64,000 nucleotides of DNA from Roseateles koreensis (GTDB lineage: Bacteria > Pseudomonadota > Gammaproteobacteria > Burkholderiales > Burkholderiaceae_C): NCBI RefSeq assembly GCF_028595305.1, contig NZ_JAQQXS010000007.1, positions 1-64,000 of the forward strand, written 5' to 3'. The position numbers were made by a program, and so were the translations under genes. This document shows, in pieces, positions 45,699 through 55,492 of the stretch. Position 1 is the first letter of the stretch, and every line of letters begins with the position of its first letter. Below the pieces are notes generated by a model. The model was not told where the DNA came from. It made no database searches and saw only the letters and a program-made list of their open reading frames with translations.

Positions 45699-46264
45699 TT
45701 GGCTTTCGGCTGGGCTTTCAGCAGCAGATCGGCCAAACCGGCGGCGGTTGCATTGCCTATTCCAGATGGGGGCGCCGGGTATTTTTTGAGGGCGGCCAAG
45801 GGTTCAGCAACGAGGCGCGCGGCGTTCGGGATGGCTGTTGGATAGCGCAGGGGGGCTGGTCGGAGCGGGGGCAGATTGACGACCTCACCGGGTTCGGCAT
45901 CAATTGCGGCGGGCTTTGCCTGGACGAGAGGCAAGGCCGGCGTTGGGGCTTGTTTGCCCGGCTTGCGTACCTTGCTCACCTCGCGCTCCAGGGCTGCGTG
46001 GTCCTTGAGTGGGGCGATGAGATCGGCCAAGCTTTCGGCCGGGTTGATCAGCCACATGCACATCACATAAGAAGCCATGGCCACGGCCGGGTCGCCGCGC
46101 TCAATGCGTGCCATCGTCGGTTGTGAGACGCCCAGTTTTTTCGCCCATTGCGCCTGCGTCTCGCCGCGCCGCTTGCGCGCAATGACGATGTTCTGCGCCA
46201 ACTGCTCAATCATCAGCAAAACAGCGCGAGGGTAGTCAGCGGGACTAGTGTTCTGTCTTGGCAT
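45695..46264 (-). CDS. hipB: HipB-type antitoxin, XRE helix-turn-helix
   Basis: 189 residues. The DNA-binding domain is LAQNIVIARKRRGETQAQWA followed by KLGVSQPTMARIERGDPAVA. The usual HipB is about 80-100 residues; this one has an added proline/alanine-rich C-terminal half (VNLPPLRPAPLRYPTAIPNA and onward to a lysine-rich end). That extension may be the part that reaches HipA. Overlaps hipA and probably autoregulates through the palindromes just upstream. Confidence 0.75.
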   Translation of the reverse strand: MPRQNTSPADYPRAVLLMIEQLAQNIVIARKRRGETQAQWAKKLGVSQPTMARIERGDPAVAMASYVMCMWLINPAESLADLIAPLKDHAALEREVSKVRKPGKQAPTPALPLVQAKPAAIDAEPGEVVNLPPLRPAPLRYPTAIPNAARLVAEPLAALKKYPAPPSGIGNATAAGLADLLLKAQPKAK

Positions 46265-46265
46265 G

Positions 46266-46305
46266 CATAGATGTTATAGAAATTGCGTATTTTTGCAACT
46301 CTATG
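46266..46305. promoter_or_regulatory. Nested palindrome at the hipBA promoter
   Basis: CATAG (46266-46270) pairs with CTATG (46301-46305), and inside it TTGC (46283-46286) pairs with GCAA (46295-46298). The region directly abuts the hipB start on its upstream side, as expected for an autoregulatory operator. Confidence 0.55.
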
Positions 46306-46393
46306 AGTAATTTGTGCGCAATCAAAAATGCATCATGAGGTTGCTGTTATACAAGGCCACAAGCGGGGGAGGCCCGCCTTGGCTGGTTAAATT

Positions 46394-46438
46394 ATTCATA
46401 GATAGATTTAAAATAATGCAAATTAAACATCTATGAAT
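46394..46438. promoter_or_regulatory. Second upstream palindrome, ATTCATAGAT / ATCTATGAAT
   Basis: Perfect 10-base inverted arms at 46394-46403 and 46429-46438, separated by 25 AT-rich bases. The half site CATAGAT is also at 46266-46272. Likely a second HipB binding site, or an upstream element between hipB and the end of the TetR gene. Confidence 0.55.
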
Positions 46439-46483
46439 ATAAATTTGCCGCTGTATGGAAGCCCCCCCGAACTTGTCGCTCGC

Positions 46484-47194
46484 TCAGGCCCGGCCCAAAC
46501 TCATCTCCAGATCGCTGCGCAGGCGGCGCAGGGTCAGCAGTTCGTGGTTGGGGGCTTGCAGCGCGGGCCAGAGCAGGGCGACCAAGTCTTTGGCGCTGCG
46601 TTCGTTGTCGATTTGCCGGTTCGTCAGCACCACTTCCCAGAGCATGTGCTCCATCGGGCCGAACACCAGCGAGCGCATGAGGCGCAGCGGGATGTCCTGG
46701 CGCAATTCGCCTGAGGATTGGCCGCGGGCCAGCAGATCCATCAGGGGGGCGGTGTACTGCCGTTGCAGCTCGACAAAGGACTCTCCCAGGGCTTGACCGG
46801 GGCTGCGCCCTTCCGACAACACCAGGGCGCACAACCCCGTGCCTTGGATCAAAAATAGGCGCAGATGGGTGCGCACGATGAATTCCAACTGCTCGCGCAG
46901 CGACGCTTCACGGGGCAGTCCCGCCTCAATGGTGGCGATGATCTCCTCGTACCAGTCTTTGATCACCCGCATGCACAGCTCGCGCTTGCCGTGGAAGTAG
47001 GTGAAGACGGTGGCTTCCGAGATGCCTAGCCGCTGGGCGATTTCAATCGTGGTGGCGTGCTCGTAGCCGCGCTCGGCAAACACCTGGCGGCCGACGCGCA
47101 GGATGTCGCGCACGCGCTGCTCTGCCTTGGCGCTGGCAGGCGTGCGGCGGCCGGTGGGCTGGGGGATGGGGTTGTGCAGGGTTGGGGTGGTCAC
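46484..47194 (-). CDS. TetR-family regulator of leucine catabolism (LiuQ-like)
   Basis: 236 residues if GTG 47194 is used; the longer frame begins at a TTG inside a palindrome. The helix-turn-helix is AERGYEHATTIEIAQRLGIS followed by EATVFTYFHGKRELCM. The rest is the variable ligand-binding domain. It is divergent from liuB. The same palindrome, TTGAG-N5-CTCAA, occurs in front of both genes, so autoregulation and control of liuB are likely. Betaproteobacteria are known to use a TetR regulator, named LiuQ in comparative work, for these genes; the specific name is tentative. Confidence 0.75.
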   Translation of the reverse strand: MTTPTLHNPIPQPTGRRTPASAKAEQRVRDILRVGRQVFAERGYEHATTIEIAQRLGISEATVFTYFHGKRELCMRVIKDWYEEIIATIEAGLPREASLREQLEFIVRTHLRLFLIQGTGLCALVLSEGRSPGQALGESFVELQRQYTAPLMDLLARGQSSGELRQDIPLRLMRSLVFGPMEHMLWEVVLTNRQIDNERSAKDLVALLWPALQAPNHELLTLRRLRSDLEMSLGRA

Positions 47195-47215
47195 GGGTGT
47201 AATTCTGCGCAATAA

Positions 47216-47230
47216 TTGAGTAAAGCTCAA
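47216..47230. promoter_or_regulatory. TetR-family operator, site 1
   Basis: TTGAG-TAAAG-CTCAA, a 5-5-5 palindrome, 22 bases upstream of the regulator's GTG. Identical arms occur at 47338-47352. Confidence 0.75.
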
Positions 47231-47337
47231 GTGATGTTTGAAATCACGGGGCGCGTCGATGAAATAGCGGCTGCTTGAGTTGAAGTGGCTTGATTTGCCG
47301 CGTTTTGACGCGCCTTGGTGGTTGATTCCTCAATGAA

Positions 47338-47352
47338 TTGAGCCTGACTCAA
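47338..47352. promoter_or_regulatory. TetR-family operator, site 2
   Basis: TTGAG-CCTGA-CTCAA, 32 bases before the liuB ATG, sharing both arms with site 1. Placed to block the liuB promoter. Confidence 0.75.
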
Positions 47353-47384
47353 AATATGCTGGCATCATTGCCGCCGGAGACTTT

Positions 47385-48998
47385 ATGGCCGTACTTAGCA
47401 CTCAGCTCAATGCCCGCTCGGCAGATTTCAAAACCAATGCCGACGCCATGCGTGGTTTGTTGGATGATTTGAACGCCCGATTGGCGCAAATCGCCCAGGG
47501 CGGTGGCGAGGCGGCTCGTGCCAAGCACACCGCGCGCGGCAAGCTGTTGCCCCGCGACCGGGTGGAGATGCTGTTGGACCCCGGCACGCCCTTTCTGGAG
47601 CTGGCGCCCTTGGCTGGCCTGAATATGTACGACAACGCGGCGCCGGGCGGCGGCCTCATCGTCGGCATCGGGCGGGTGTCGGGCGTGGATTGCATGATCG
47701 TCTGCAACGACGCCACGGTGAAGGGCGGCACCTACTACCCCATCACCGTCAAGAAACACCTGCGCGCTCAAGAAATTGCGCAGCAGAACCACCTGCCTTG
47801 TGTCTATCTGGTGGACTCGGGCGGTGCCAATCTGCCCAATCAAGATGAAGTCTTTCCGGATCGTGACCATTTCGGTCGCATCTTCTACAACCAGGCCAAT
47901 CTGTCGGCGCAGGGGGTGCCGCAGATTGCGGTGGTGATGGGCTCTTGCACGGCGGGTGGTGCTTATGTGCCGGCCATGAGCGATGAAACCATCATCGTCA
48001 AGAACCAGGGCACCATCTTTTTGGGCGGCCCGCCCTTGGTGAAGGCGGCCACCGGCGAGGTGGTGACGGCTGAAGACCTGGGCGGCGGCGATGTGCACAC
48101 GCGCCTCTCGGGCGTAGCAGACCATCTGGCGCACAACGACACCCATGCGCTGGCGCTGGCGCGGCAGTCGGTGGCAGGTTTGAACTGGCGCAAACAGGGT
48201 GTGGCGCAACTGGCCCTGCTGGTGCCGCGTGCGCCTTTGTTTGACGCAGCCGAATTGCATGGCGTGATTCCCACAGACACTCGCAAGCCTTTCGATGTGC
48301 GCGAGGTGATCGCGCGTGTCGTTGACGGTTCAGACTTCGATGAATTCAAGGCCCGTTACGGCGCCACCCTGGTTTGCGGATTTGCGCACATCGAAGGCAT
48401 GCCCGTGGGCATCGTGGCCAACAACGGTATTTTGTTTGCCGAGAGCGCCAACAAGGGCGCGCACTTCATCGAACTGTGCTGCCAGCGCAAGATTCCGCTG
48501 GTGTTTTTGCAGAACATCACCGGCTTCATGGTTGGGCGCAAGTACGAGAACGAAGGCATCGCCCGCGCCGGCGCCAAGATGGTGACAGCCGTGGCCTGTG
48601 CCGCCGTGCCTAAGTTCACCGTCATCATCGGCGGCAGTTTTGGCGCCGGCAATTACGGCATGTGCGGCCGCGCCTACAGCCCGCGTTTCTTGTGGATGTG
48701 GCCCAACGCCCGCATCTCGGTGATGGGCGGCGAGCAAGCTGCCTCGGTGCTGGCGACGGTCAAGCGCGACGGCATCGAAGGCAAGGGCGGCCAATGGAGT
48801 GCCGCGGAAGAAGAAGCCTTCAAAGCACCGATCCGCCAGCAGTATGAAGACCAGGGGCACCCCTATTACGCCTCGGCGCGTTTGTGGGACGACGGTGTGA
48901 TTGATCCCGCCGACACACGCCGCGTACTGGCTCTGGGCTTGAGCGCCTCGCTCAACGCACCCATCGGCGAAACGCGCTTTGGCGTGTTCCGCATGTGA
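47385..48998 (+). CDS. liuB: Methylcrotonyl-CoA carboxylase carboxyltransferase (beta) subunit
   Basis: 537 residues, normal for MccB. Carboxyltransferase blocks seen are [71 protein letters not shown] and [20 protein letters not shown]. Transfers CO2 from biotin to 3-methylcrotonyl-CoA in leucine breakdown. The partner biotin-carrying subunit is at 57989. GGAG precedes the ATG. First gene of the plus-strand cluster, controlled by the operator at 47338. Related propionyl-CoA carboxylases are possible, but the HMG-CoA lyase and hydratase neighbours favour leucine. Confidence 0.88.
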   Translation: MAVLSTQLNARSADFKTNADAMRGLLDDLNARLAQIAQGGGEAARAKHTARGKLLPRDRVEMLLDPGTPFLELAPLAGLNMYDNAAPGGGLIVGIGRVSGVDCMIVCNDATVKGGTYYPITVKKHLRAQEIAQQNHLPCVYLVDSGGANLPNQDEVFPDRDHFGRIFYNQANLSAQGVPQIAVVMGSCTAGGAYVPAMSDETIIVKNQGTIFLGGPPLVKAATGEVVTAEDLGGGDVHTRLSGVADHLAHNDTHALALARQSVAGLNWRKQGVAQLALLVPRAPLFDAAELHGVIPTDTRKPFDVREVIARVVDGSDFDEFKARYGATLVCGFAHIEGMPVGIVANNGILFAESANKGAHFIELCCQRKIPLVFLQNITGFMVGRKYENEGIARAGAKMVTAVACAAVPKFTVIIGGSFGAGNYGMCGRAYSPRFLWMWPNARISVMGGEQAASVLATVKRDGIEGKGGQWSAAEEEAFKAPIRQQYEDQGHPYYASARLWDDGVIDPADTRRVLALGLSASLNAPIGETRFGVFRM

Positions 48999-49011
48999 TG
49001 TGGCTGGCGCC

Positions 49012-50244
49012 ATGGCCTTGCGCAGTGATCGTTACTTGAAGAGCCCAAGGCTTCGCTTCGCCTTGCTGCTCGCCTTGGGGGGCGTGCCATGCGGCGTGCA
49101 TGCCGAGGCTTCGGCGGCGGATCTGCCCTTGCACGTTGACTTGCACGAGGCGGTGATCCGTGTGCCTGTCAGCGTGACGGATGCGTATGGGCGCGAGATG
49201 AGCGGCGATATCCCGGTGACCGTGTTCAAGCCCGATGGTGCGGGGCCACATCCTCTGCTCATCATCAGCCACGGCCGCAGCTCTGAACAGCGAGCGGCCT
49301 ATCCGCGGCAGCGCTTTGAGTCGGCAGCGCGATTCTTTGTGCGCAAGGGATTTGTCGTGGCGGTGCCGCTGCGGCTGGGTTATGGCGAAATGGCGGAGGC
49401 CGGTGACCCGGAAGACAGCCAGGGCTGCAACAGCCCGCGCTATGCACCCGCCGTGGCGGCTGCTGCGCAGCAAATCATCAAAGTAGCCAAGTACCTCGTG
49501 GCCGAGCCGGATGTGGACCCCACGCGGCTCGTGCTGGTGGGGCAATCGGTGGGCGGCATCGCCACCGTGGCGGCCGCGGCGATGCATCCGCCTGGTTTGG
49601 TCGCGGCGATCAACTTCGCGGGCGGCCATGGCGGCAGCCCGAGCGCTCACCCCGGTGAGCCATGCCAAGCCAGCCAACTGCGGCGCTTGTACGCCCGTTG
49701 GGGCGAACTGAATGCGCAGCAGGCTGACGGGGGCGGCGATGGCGCGTCAGCTGCGGGCCGGCCACCCATGTTGTGGGTCTACACGCAGAACGACCAGTAC
49801 TTCGCCCCCAAGCGTTCCGCCGAATGGGCCGAGGCCTATCGGCAAGCCGGCGGGCCGCTCGACTATCGGCTTTTGCCGCCCGTGGGCGATGACGGTCATA
49901 AGCTGTTTGCGGCGGCCCAGGACGTTTGGCAGCCGCTGGTGGACGAATTCCTGAGCCGCCAAGGTTTTACCCGGCCGGGTGTTATTTCGCGCCCCCCTGC
50001 GTCGAACTTCGCGCCCCTGACGGAGGTGATGGCCTTGCCGGGCGCCACGGACGCGGCGCGCGAGGGCTATCGAAAATTTCTAGCCGCGCCTTTGCCCCGT
50101 GCCTACGTGCTGGGCACCGCTGGAAATTGGGGTTACGCCACGGGCGACGACGCCTTGTCGCGCGCCCTGAGCTTTTGCCAACGCAAGACCGGCCTCGCCT
50201 GCCGCTTTTATGCGGTCAACAACGAGGTGGTCTGGAAAGACTGA
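49012..50244 (+). CDS. Secreted alpha/beta hydrolase (dienelactone hydrolase-like)
   Basis: 410 residues. ATG 49012 leads to a signal peptide (FALLLALGGVPCGVHAEASA). The hydrolase fold shows HPLLIISHGRSSEQRAAYPR, the nucleophile elbow VLVGQSVGGIATVAAA, and a His-containing LPPVGDDGHKLFA block. It lies 13 bases after liuB and four bases before liuC, so it is co-transcribed with leucine genes although it is exported. Its substrate is unknown. It could hydrolyse an ester or lactone that feeds the pathway, or merely share the transcript. Confidence 0.75.
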   Translation: MALRSDRYLKSPRLRFALLLALGGVPCGVHAEASAADLPLHVDLHEAVIRVPVSVTDAYGREMSGDIPVTVFKPDGAGPHPLLIISHGRSSEQRAAYPRQRFESAARFFVRKGFVVAVPLRLGYGEMAEAGDPEDSQGCNSPRYAPAVAAAAQQIIKVAKYLVAEPDVDPTRLVLVGQSVGGIATVAAAAMHPPGLVAAINFAGGHGGSPSAHPGEPCQASQLRRLYARWGELNAQQADGGGDGASAAGRPPMLWVYTQNDQYFAPKRSAEWAEAYRQAGGPLDYRLLPPVGDDGHKLFAAAQDVWQPLVDEFLSRQGFTRPGVISRPPASNFAPLTEVMALPGATDAAREGYRKFLAAPLPRAYVLGTAGNWGYATGDDALSRALSFCQRKTGLACRFYAVNNEVVWKD

Positions 50245-50248
50245 ACGA

Positions 50249-51085
50249 ATGAGCCAAGCCATGAATGCCCTTGAAGACATCTTTCGCGCTTCCTTTGAAA
50301 CCATCACCCTGCAGCGCCAGGGCGCGGTGGCGCGCGTCACCCTGGCGCGGCCTGAGTTGCGCAACGCCTTCAATGAAAAAGCCATTGCTGAACTGACCGA
50401 GGCATTCAGCGCCCTGGCGAAGTTGGCGGATCTGCGTGTGGTGGTGTTGGCCGCTCAAGGCAAGGCATTTTGCGCAGGCGCCGACCTCAACTGGATGAAG
50501 GCCATGGCGTGCTACAGCTGGGACGACAACCATGCCGATGCCGCCCGCCTCGCGCATATGTTGTGGACCCTCTACAGCTGCCCCGTGCCCGTGGTCGCCC
50601 GGGTGCAGGGCGATGCCTACGCGGGCGGCGTCGGCCTGCTGTCGGCCTGTGATGTGGTGGTGGCGGCGGACAGTGCCGGCTTTTGCCTCTCTGAAGCCAA
50701 GCTGGGCTTGTTGCCGGCCACGATTGCACCCTACGTGGTGCGCGCCCTGGGCGCGCAGGCCTCGCGCCGCTACTTTGTCACCGCCGAGCGTTTTTCAGCC
50801 GCTGAAGCCTTGCGCTTGGGCCTCGTGCATGAGATGGCACCGGCCGAGGCGCTGGACACCCGCGTCGAAGCGCTGGTCACAGCCATCGTGGCCAACGGCC
50901 CTGCTGCCGTGCGGGCCTGCAAAAAGCTGGTGCAAGACGTGGCCCATGCACCCATCACGCCCGAGCTGCGCGACGACACCGCCCGCCGCATTGCAGACAT
51001 CCGTGCCAGCGATGAAGGGCGTGAAGGCGTGCAGAGTTTTCTGGCCCGGCGTGTCCCGGCCTGGCTGGCCGGGGAGGGGGCTTGA
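50249..51085 (+). CDS. liuC: Enoyl-CoA hydratase, probable methylglutaconyl-CoA hydratase
   Basis: 278 residues of the crotonase family. The motif VARVTLARPELRNAFNEKAI begins the fold; AAQGKAFCAGADLNWMKAMA gives the oxyanion hole, and RVQGDAYAGGVGLLSACDVV and SEAKLGLLPATIAPYVVRAL the active-site loops (with the catalytic glutamate in SEAKLG). The NWMK phrase is common in methylglutaconyl-CoA hydratases of liu clusters. An internal ATG at 50261 is an alternative start. It is followed after one base by bioA. Confidence 0.85.
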   Translation: MSQAMNALEDIFRASFETITLQRQGAVARVTLARPELRNAFNEKAIAELTEAFSALAKLADLRVVVLAAQGKAFCAGADLNWMKAMACYSWDDNHADAARLAHMLWTLYSCPVPVVARVQGDAYAGGVGLLSACDVVVAADSAGFCLSEAKLGLLPATIAPYVVRALGAQASRRYFVTAERFSAAEALRLGLVHEMAPAEALDTRVEALVTAIVANGPAAVRACKKLVQDVAHAPITPELRDDTARRIADIRASDEGREGVQSFLARRVPAWLAGEGA

Positions 51086-51086
51086 G

Positions 51087-52475
51087 ATGACGCAACCCCC
51101 GATGCAAACCACCTCGCCGTTGACGCAGGAGTGGCAACAGCGCAGCCTCGCTGCCGTCTGGCACCCTTGCACCCAGATGGCCCGAGCGGCCGTGTTGCCA
51201 CCCCTGGCCATCACACGCGGGGCCGGCCCGTGGCTGTTTGACTTCGACGGCAAGCGCTACTTCGACGCCAACAGCTCTTGGTGGGTCAATCTATTTGGCC
51301 ATGCCGATGCGGGCATCAATGCCGCCATCAAGCAACAGCTTGACACCTTGCCCCACGTGATGCTGGCGGGCTGCACCCATGCGCCGGCCGTGCGTTTGGC
51401 CGAGCGTTTAAGCGCGCTGACGGGTGGCGCTTTGGGCCATGTGTTTTACGGCAGTGACGGAGCCAGCGCGGTGGAGATTGCGCTCAAGCAAAGCTTCCAT
51501 AGCTGGCGCAATCGCGGTCGGGCCGAGAAGCGCGAGTTCGTCTGCCTGAAGAACGGTTACCACGGCGAGACCATTGGCGCCCTGGCCGTCACCGACGTCA
51601 AGGTTTTCCGCGATGCCTACGACCCGCTTTTGATGCGAGCCCACATCGTTGAATCACCCGACGCCCGCCTGGGCAATGAGGCCCAGGCACTCGCCGCCCT
51701 GCGTGACTTGCTGACCGAGCGCGCCGGCCAGATTGCCGCCGTCATCATTGAGCCTCTGGTGCAAGGCGCCGCCGGCATGGTGATGTATGGGTCTGAATAT
51801 CTGCGCGGACTGCGGGCGCTGTGCACCGAGTTCAACGTTCACCTGATCGTGGATGAAATCGCCATGGGCTGCGGCCGCACGGGCACTTTCTTCGCTTGGG
51901 AACATGCGGGTCCACTGCGCCCAGACCAGTGGCCCGACTTCATCACCCTCTCCAAAGGCATCACCGGCGGCACCATGCCCCTGTCTTTGGTGCTGACGAC
52001 CGAGGCCGTCTACCAAGCCTTTTGGAGTGAAGACGTTGCGCGCGGTTTTCTGCACTCGCATTCCTACACCGGCAATGCCCTGGCCTGCGCCGCAGCCAAT
52101 GCAGTATTGGACCGTTTTGATGCGGGTCAGCTGCAGGCCAATGCGCTGCAGGCCGAGTTGCTGCGCGCGGCCTTTGCACCGCTGGCCGCACATCCAAACG
52201 TCAAGCATCTGCGGCAGCAAGGCATGATCCTGGCTTTTGACGTGCAAGCGGCGGGCTTGCGTTTCGCAGAGCGCTTTCATCTGGCCGCCCGCGCCCATGA
52301 GTTGCTGATCCGACCCATTGGCACCACCGTTTATCTGATGCCGCCTTACGTGATCGACGCGGATACTGCGGCCTTTTTGGCCCAAGCCGTAACCCTCACG
52401 CTGGACGAAGTTCTGTCCCAATCTCCCGAGTCCCACAGTCCGGCCCATGGCCCGGACCAGCCCCATGTTGCTTGA
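51087..52475 (+). CDS. bioA: Adenosylmethionine-8-amino-7-oxononanoate aminotransferase
   Basis: 462 residues. ATG 51087 with a GGGGAGGGGG ribosome binding site. Class III aminotransferase marks: WHPCTQMARAA and SSWWVNLFGHA (BioA-specific), KNGYHGETIGALAV, LIVDEIAMGCGRTGTFFAWE and the PLP lysine in ITLSKGITGGTMPLSLVL. It makes diaminopelargonate from KAPA using S-adenosylmethionine as amino donor. The first biotin gene starts one base after liuC, so the biotin operon is part of the leucine transcript. Gene overlaps bioF. Confidence 0.93.
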   Translation: MTQPPMQTTSPLTQEWQQRSLAAVWHPCTQMARAAVLPPLAITRGAGPWLFDFDGKRYFDANSSWWVNLFGHADAGINAAIKQQLDTLPHVMLAGCTHAPAVRLAERLSALTGGALGHVFYGSDGASAVEIALKQSFHSWRNRGRAEKREFVCLKNGYHGETIGALAVTDVKVFRDAYDPLLMRAHIVESPDARLGNEAQALAALRDLLTERAGQIAAVIIEPLVQGAAGMVMYGSEYLRGLRALCTEFNVHLIVDEIAMGCGRTGTFFAWEHAGPLRPDQWPDFITLSKGITGGTMPLSLVLTTEAVYQAFWSEDVARGFLHSHSYTGNALACAAANAVLDRFDAGQLQANALQAELLRAAFAPLAAHPNVKHLRQQGMILAFDVQAAGLRFAERFHLAARAHELLIRPIGTTVYLMPPYVIDADTAAFLAQAVTLTLDEVLSQSPESHSPAHGPDQPHVA

Positions 52476-53694
52476 TCACCTGAGCGCCAAGCTGCGCGCC
52501 ATCGAGGCTCAAAGCCTCACCCGTTTTTTGCGCCAAGCCGAGAGCGCCACGGCACCGCGCCAGCAAGTGCGGGGTGCCGACGGCCGCTCGCGCGAGCTGC
52601 TGATGTTCTGCTCCAACGACTATCTGGGCTTGGCCGCCGAGCCGCAGATCCAGGCCGCGCTGATCGAAGGGGCCAAGTTGTACGGCGGTGGCTCCGGCGC
52701 CTCGCCCTTGATCAGTGGCCACAGCCGTGCCCACGAGCAGGTGGCCGAGACCTTGGCCACCCTGCTTTTACCCAATATCCCTGAGGCCCGTGCCCTGGGT
52801 TTTTGCACCGGCTACATGGCCAATCTGGCCGTGGTAACGGCCCTGGGCGATGAGGGCGCAGAGATTTTTTCCGAGTCCTGGAACCACGCCTCACTGATCG
52901 ACGGCACCCGCCTGGCACGCGCTGAAGTCAAACGTTATGGCCATGCCGATGTCGGGGCTTTGCGTGAGCTGCTGGCCGCCAGCACGGCGCCTATCAAGCT
53001 CATCGTCACCGACGCCGTCTTCAGCATGGACGGCGATCTGGCTCCGCTGCCCGCATTGCTGGCGTTGGCCGAAGAGTTCGATGCCTGGCTCATCGTGGAC
53101 GATGCCCATGGCTTTGGTGTGCTGGGTGAGCAGGGCCGAGGATCGCTGGAATATTTCAATCTGAAGAGCGAGCGCCTGATTCTGGTCGGCACTCTGGGCA
53201 AGGCTGCGGGCCTGGCCGGCGCCTTTGTGGTGGCCCATGCCACCATCACCGAATACCTTTTGCAGGCCGCACGCAACTACATCTTTTCCACCGCCTCGCC
53301 CCCCGCCGTGGAACACGCGCTCTTGACCAGTTTCGCCCTGATGGTGGGCGAGCTGGGTCAGGCGAGGCGCGCCAATCTGCGCCTGCTGCAAGCGCGGCTG
53401 CGTCAAGGCATTGCTACGATCTTGCAGCGGCATCCGGCCCTGGGCTGGCGTTTGGCGCCGTCCGACACCCCTGTTCAGCCTCTGATCATCGGCGGCAACG
53501 CCGAGGTCATGGCCCTGGCCGCGCGCCTGGAGGCTGGTGGCATCCGTGTGCCCGGCATTCGCCCACCCACCGTGCCCAAAGGCGAGGCCCGCTTGCGCAT
53601 CACCTTGTGCGCCACGCACACGCTGGCTGATGTGGATGAGCTGGTTGCAGCTCTGGCCGATGCCGCGCTTGACATGAATCAGGCGGCTGTATGA
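52465..53694 (+). CDS. bioF: 8-amino-7-oxononanoate synthase
   Basis: 409 residues from ATG 52465; an in-frame ATG at 52447 would add six. Alpha-oxoamine synthase signs are MFCSNDYLGLAAEPQIQAAL, GGGSGASPLISGHSRAHEQV, TDAVFSMDGDLAPLPAL, WLIVDDAHGFGVLGEQGRGS and the PLP lysine in LVGTLGKAAGLAGAF. Joins pimeloyl thioester with alanine. Overlaps bioA upstream and bioD downstream (four bases). Confidence 0.92.
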   Translation: MLLDHLSAKLRAIEAQSLTRFLRQAESATAPRQQVRGADGRSRELLMFCSNDYLGLAAEPQIQAALIEGAKLYGGGSGASPLISGHSRAHEQVAETLATLLLPNIPEARALGFCTGYMANLAVVTALGDEGAEIFSESWNHASLIDGTRLARAEVKRYGHADVGALRELLAASTAPIKLIVTDAVFSMDGDLAPLPALLALAEEFDAWLIVDDAHGFGVLGEQGRGSLEYFNLKSERLILVGTLGKAAGLAGAFVVAHATITEYLLQAARNYIFSTASPPAVEHALLTSFALMVGELGQARRANLRLLQARLRQGIATILQRHPALGWRLAPSDTPVQPLIIGGNAEVMALAARLEAGGIRVPGIRPPTVPKGEARLRITLCATHTLADVDELVAALADAALDMNQAAV

Positions 53695-54386
53695 GGGGCT
53701 TTTTCATCACCGGCACCGACACTGAGATCGGCAAGACCTGCATCACCGCAGGCCTGACGCACAAGCTCACGCAGCAAGGCTTGCGCGTCACACCGATCAA
53801 GTCCTTGGCTGCAGGGCAGGAGCGGGTGGAAGGCGTTTGGATCAATGAGGATGTGCAGCAATTGCACGCCGCGCAGACGATAGGCATGCGCCCCGAGCAA
53901 GTTGGCCCGCTGCAGTTTCGCGCCGCTTGCGCACCGCATATTGCCGCCGCCGCGGAGGGGCGCCCGATTGAGCGCGCCCCGCTCCTGGCGGCGATCCGCG
54001 CCAGCGCCGCACTGGGCGACCTTGCCTTGGTGGAAGGTGTGGGGGGCTTCCGCGTGCCCTTGTGTGCCGGTTTTGATACCGCCGATCTGGCGGTTGAACT
54101 GGCCCTGCCGGTGCTCTTGGTCGTGGGTCTGCGCCTGGGTTGTATCAACCATGCTTTGCTGACGGCTGAGGCCATCCGGGCACGTGGCTTGACGCTGGCG
54201 GGGTGGGTTGCGAACACCGTTGACGCCAGCATGCCCCATGTCACCGACAATCTGGCTGCACTGGATGCCGCACTGGCTGCACCCTCCTGGGGCCATGTGC
54301 CTCGCTTACCGATCCCCTCAGCGGTGGCCGTGGCCGCCCATCTGACCCCGCCGTCTTTTTCGCCCGTTTTGGAATCATCGCTATGA
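53691..54386 (+). CDS. bioD: Dethiobiotin synthetase
   Basis: 231 residues. P-loop [20 protein letters not shown]; the [11 protein letters not shown] and [19 protein letters not shown] blocks are standard. One family segment is altered: where other BioD proteins have YKPVASG, this has IKSLAAG, keeping the lysine but not the proline. It closes the ureido ring with ATP and CO2. Overlaps bioF and bioB by four bases each, so tight translational coupling. Confidence 0.9.
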   Translation: MRGFFITGTDTEIGKTCITAGLTHKLTQQGLRVTPIKSLAAGQERVEGVWINEDVQQLHAAQTIGMRPEQVGPLQFRAACAPHIAAAAEGRPIERAPLLAAIRASAALGDLALVEGVGGFRVPLCAGFDTADLAVELALPVLLVVGLRLGCINHALLTAEAIRARGLTLAGWVANTVDASMPHVTDNLAALDAALAAPSWGHVPRLPIPSAVAVAAHLTPPSFSPVLESSL

Positions 54387-55492
54387 GCCACCCTACCCAA
54401 ACTGCCAATCAAATTCAGTCCTTGACGCCCACGCGCGACGCAGACCGCTGCAACACCAAGCCCTGGACGGTGAACGAAGTGACGGCCTTGTTCGACCTGC
54501 CCTTCAACGACCTGATGTTCCGCGCCCAGCAAGTGCACCGCGAACATTTCGATGCCAATGCCGTGCAGCTCTCCACCCTGCTGTCCATCAAGACCGGTGG
54601 CTGCGAAGAAGACTGCGCCTACTGCCCGCAGTCGGCCCATTTCGACACAGGGCTCAAGGCCGAGAAGCTGATCCCCCTGCAAGAAGTGCTGGAAGCCGCC
54701 CGCGCGGCAAAAGCCAATGGCGCCACGCGCTTTTGCATGGGCGCGGCCTGGCGCTCGCCCAAGGAGCGGCATCTGGAAGCCATTGGCGAGATGGTCAAAG
54801 AAGTCAAGGCCATGGGCCTGGAAACCTGCCTAACGGCCGGCATGCTCGGTGACGGCCAGGCCGAACAGCTGCGCGAGGCCGGCCTGGATTACTACAACCA
54901 CAACCTCGACACCTCGCCCGAGTTCTACGGCCAGATCATCACCACCCGCACCTACCAAGACCGGCTGGACACCTTGGACCGCGTGCGCAATGTGGGCCTC
55001 AAGGTCTGCTCCGGCGGCATCGTCGGCATGGGCGAAACCCGCCGCCAACGCGCCGGCCTGATCGTGCAACTGGCCAATCTGAATCCCTACCCCGAGTCGG
55101 TGCCCATCAACAATCTGGTGCAGGTGGAAGGCACGCCGCTGGCCGACAAGGGCGTTGAAGCCCTGGACCCGTTTGAGTTCATCCGCTCCATCGCCGTGGC
55201 TCGCATCACCATGCCCCGCGCCATGGTGCGCCTGTCCGCCGGCCGTGAGGAAATGCCCGAGAGCATGCAGGCGCTGTGCTTCCTGGCGGGTGCTAACTCC
55301 ATGTTCTATGGCGACAAGTTGCTGACCACCAGCAACCCGCAGGCCGAGAAGGACCGTACCTTGCTCCAGCGCTTGGGCATGCACTGCGCGACGGAGGCCG
55401 ATCTGGCCGCCGAAGGCAAGGTCAATCTCTGCCGCCACACGGCGGATGGCGCCGTGGGGGACGATGCCGACAAGGCCTGCGCTTCGCACTGA
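54383..55492 (+). CDS. bioB: Biotin synthase (radical SAM)
   Basis: 369 residues. The radical-SAM cluster is in [20 protein letters not shown] (C-x3-C-x2-C). Further typical segments are [53 protein letters not shown] and [20 protein letters not shown], the last with the arginine that binds the [2Fe-2S] sulfur donor cluster. Inserts sulfur into dethiobiotin. Last biotin gene in the operon; bioC and bioH are not here. Confidence 0.96.
   Translation: MSHPTQTANQIQSLTPTRDADRCNTKPWTVNEVTALFDLPFNDLMFRAQQVHREHFDANAVQLSTLLSIKTGGCEEDCAYCPQSAHFDTGLKAEKLIPLQEVLEAARAAKANGATRFCMGAAWRSPKERHLEAIGEMVKEVKAMGLETCLTAGMLGDGQAEQLREAGLDYYNHNLDTSPEFYGQIITTRTYQDRLDTLDRVRNVGLKVCSGGIVGMGETRRQRAGLIVQLANLNPYPESVPINNLVQVEGTPLADKGVEALDPFEFIRSIAVARITMPRAMVRLSAGREEMPESMQALCFLAGANSMFYGDKLLTTSNPQAEKDRTLLQRLGMHCATEADLAAEGKVNLCRHTADGAVGDDADKACASH

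Noticed and set aside
47195-47230. TTG at 47230 as start of the TetR gene
   Set aside because: It lies within the operator palindrome; GTG 47194 gives a normal N-terminus before the helix-turn-helix.
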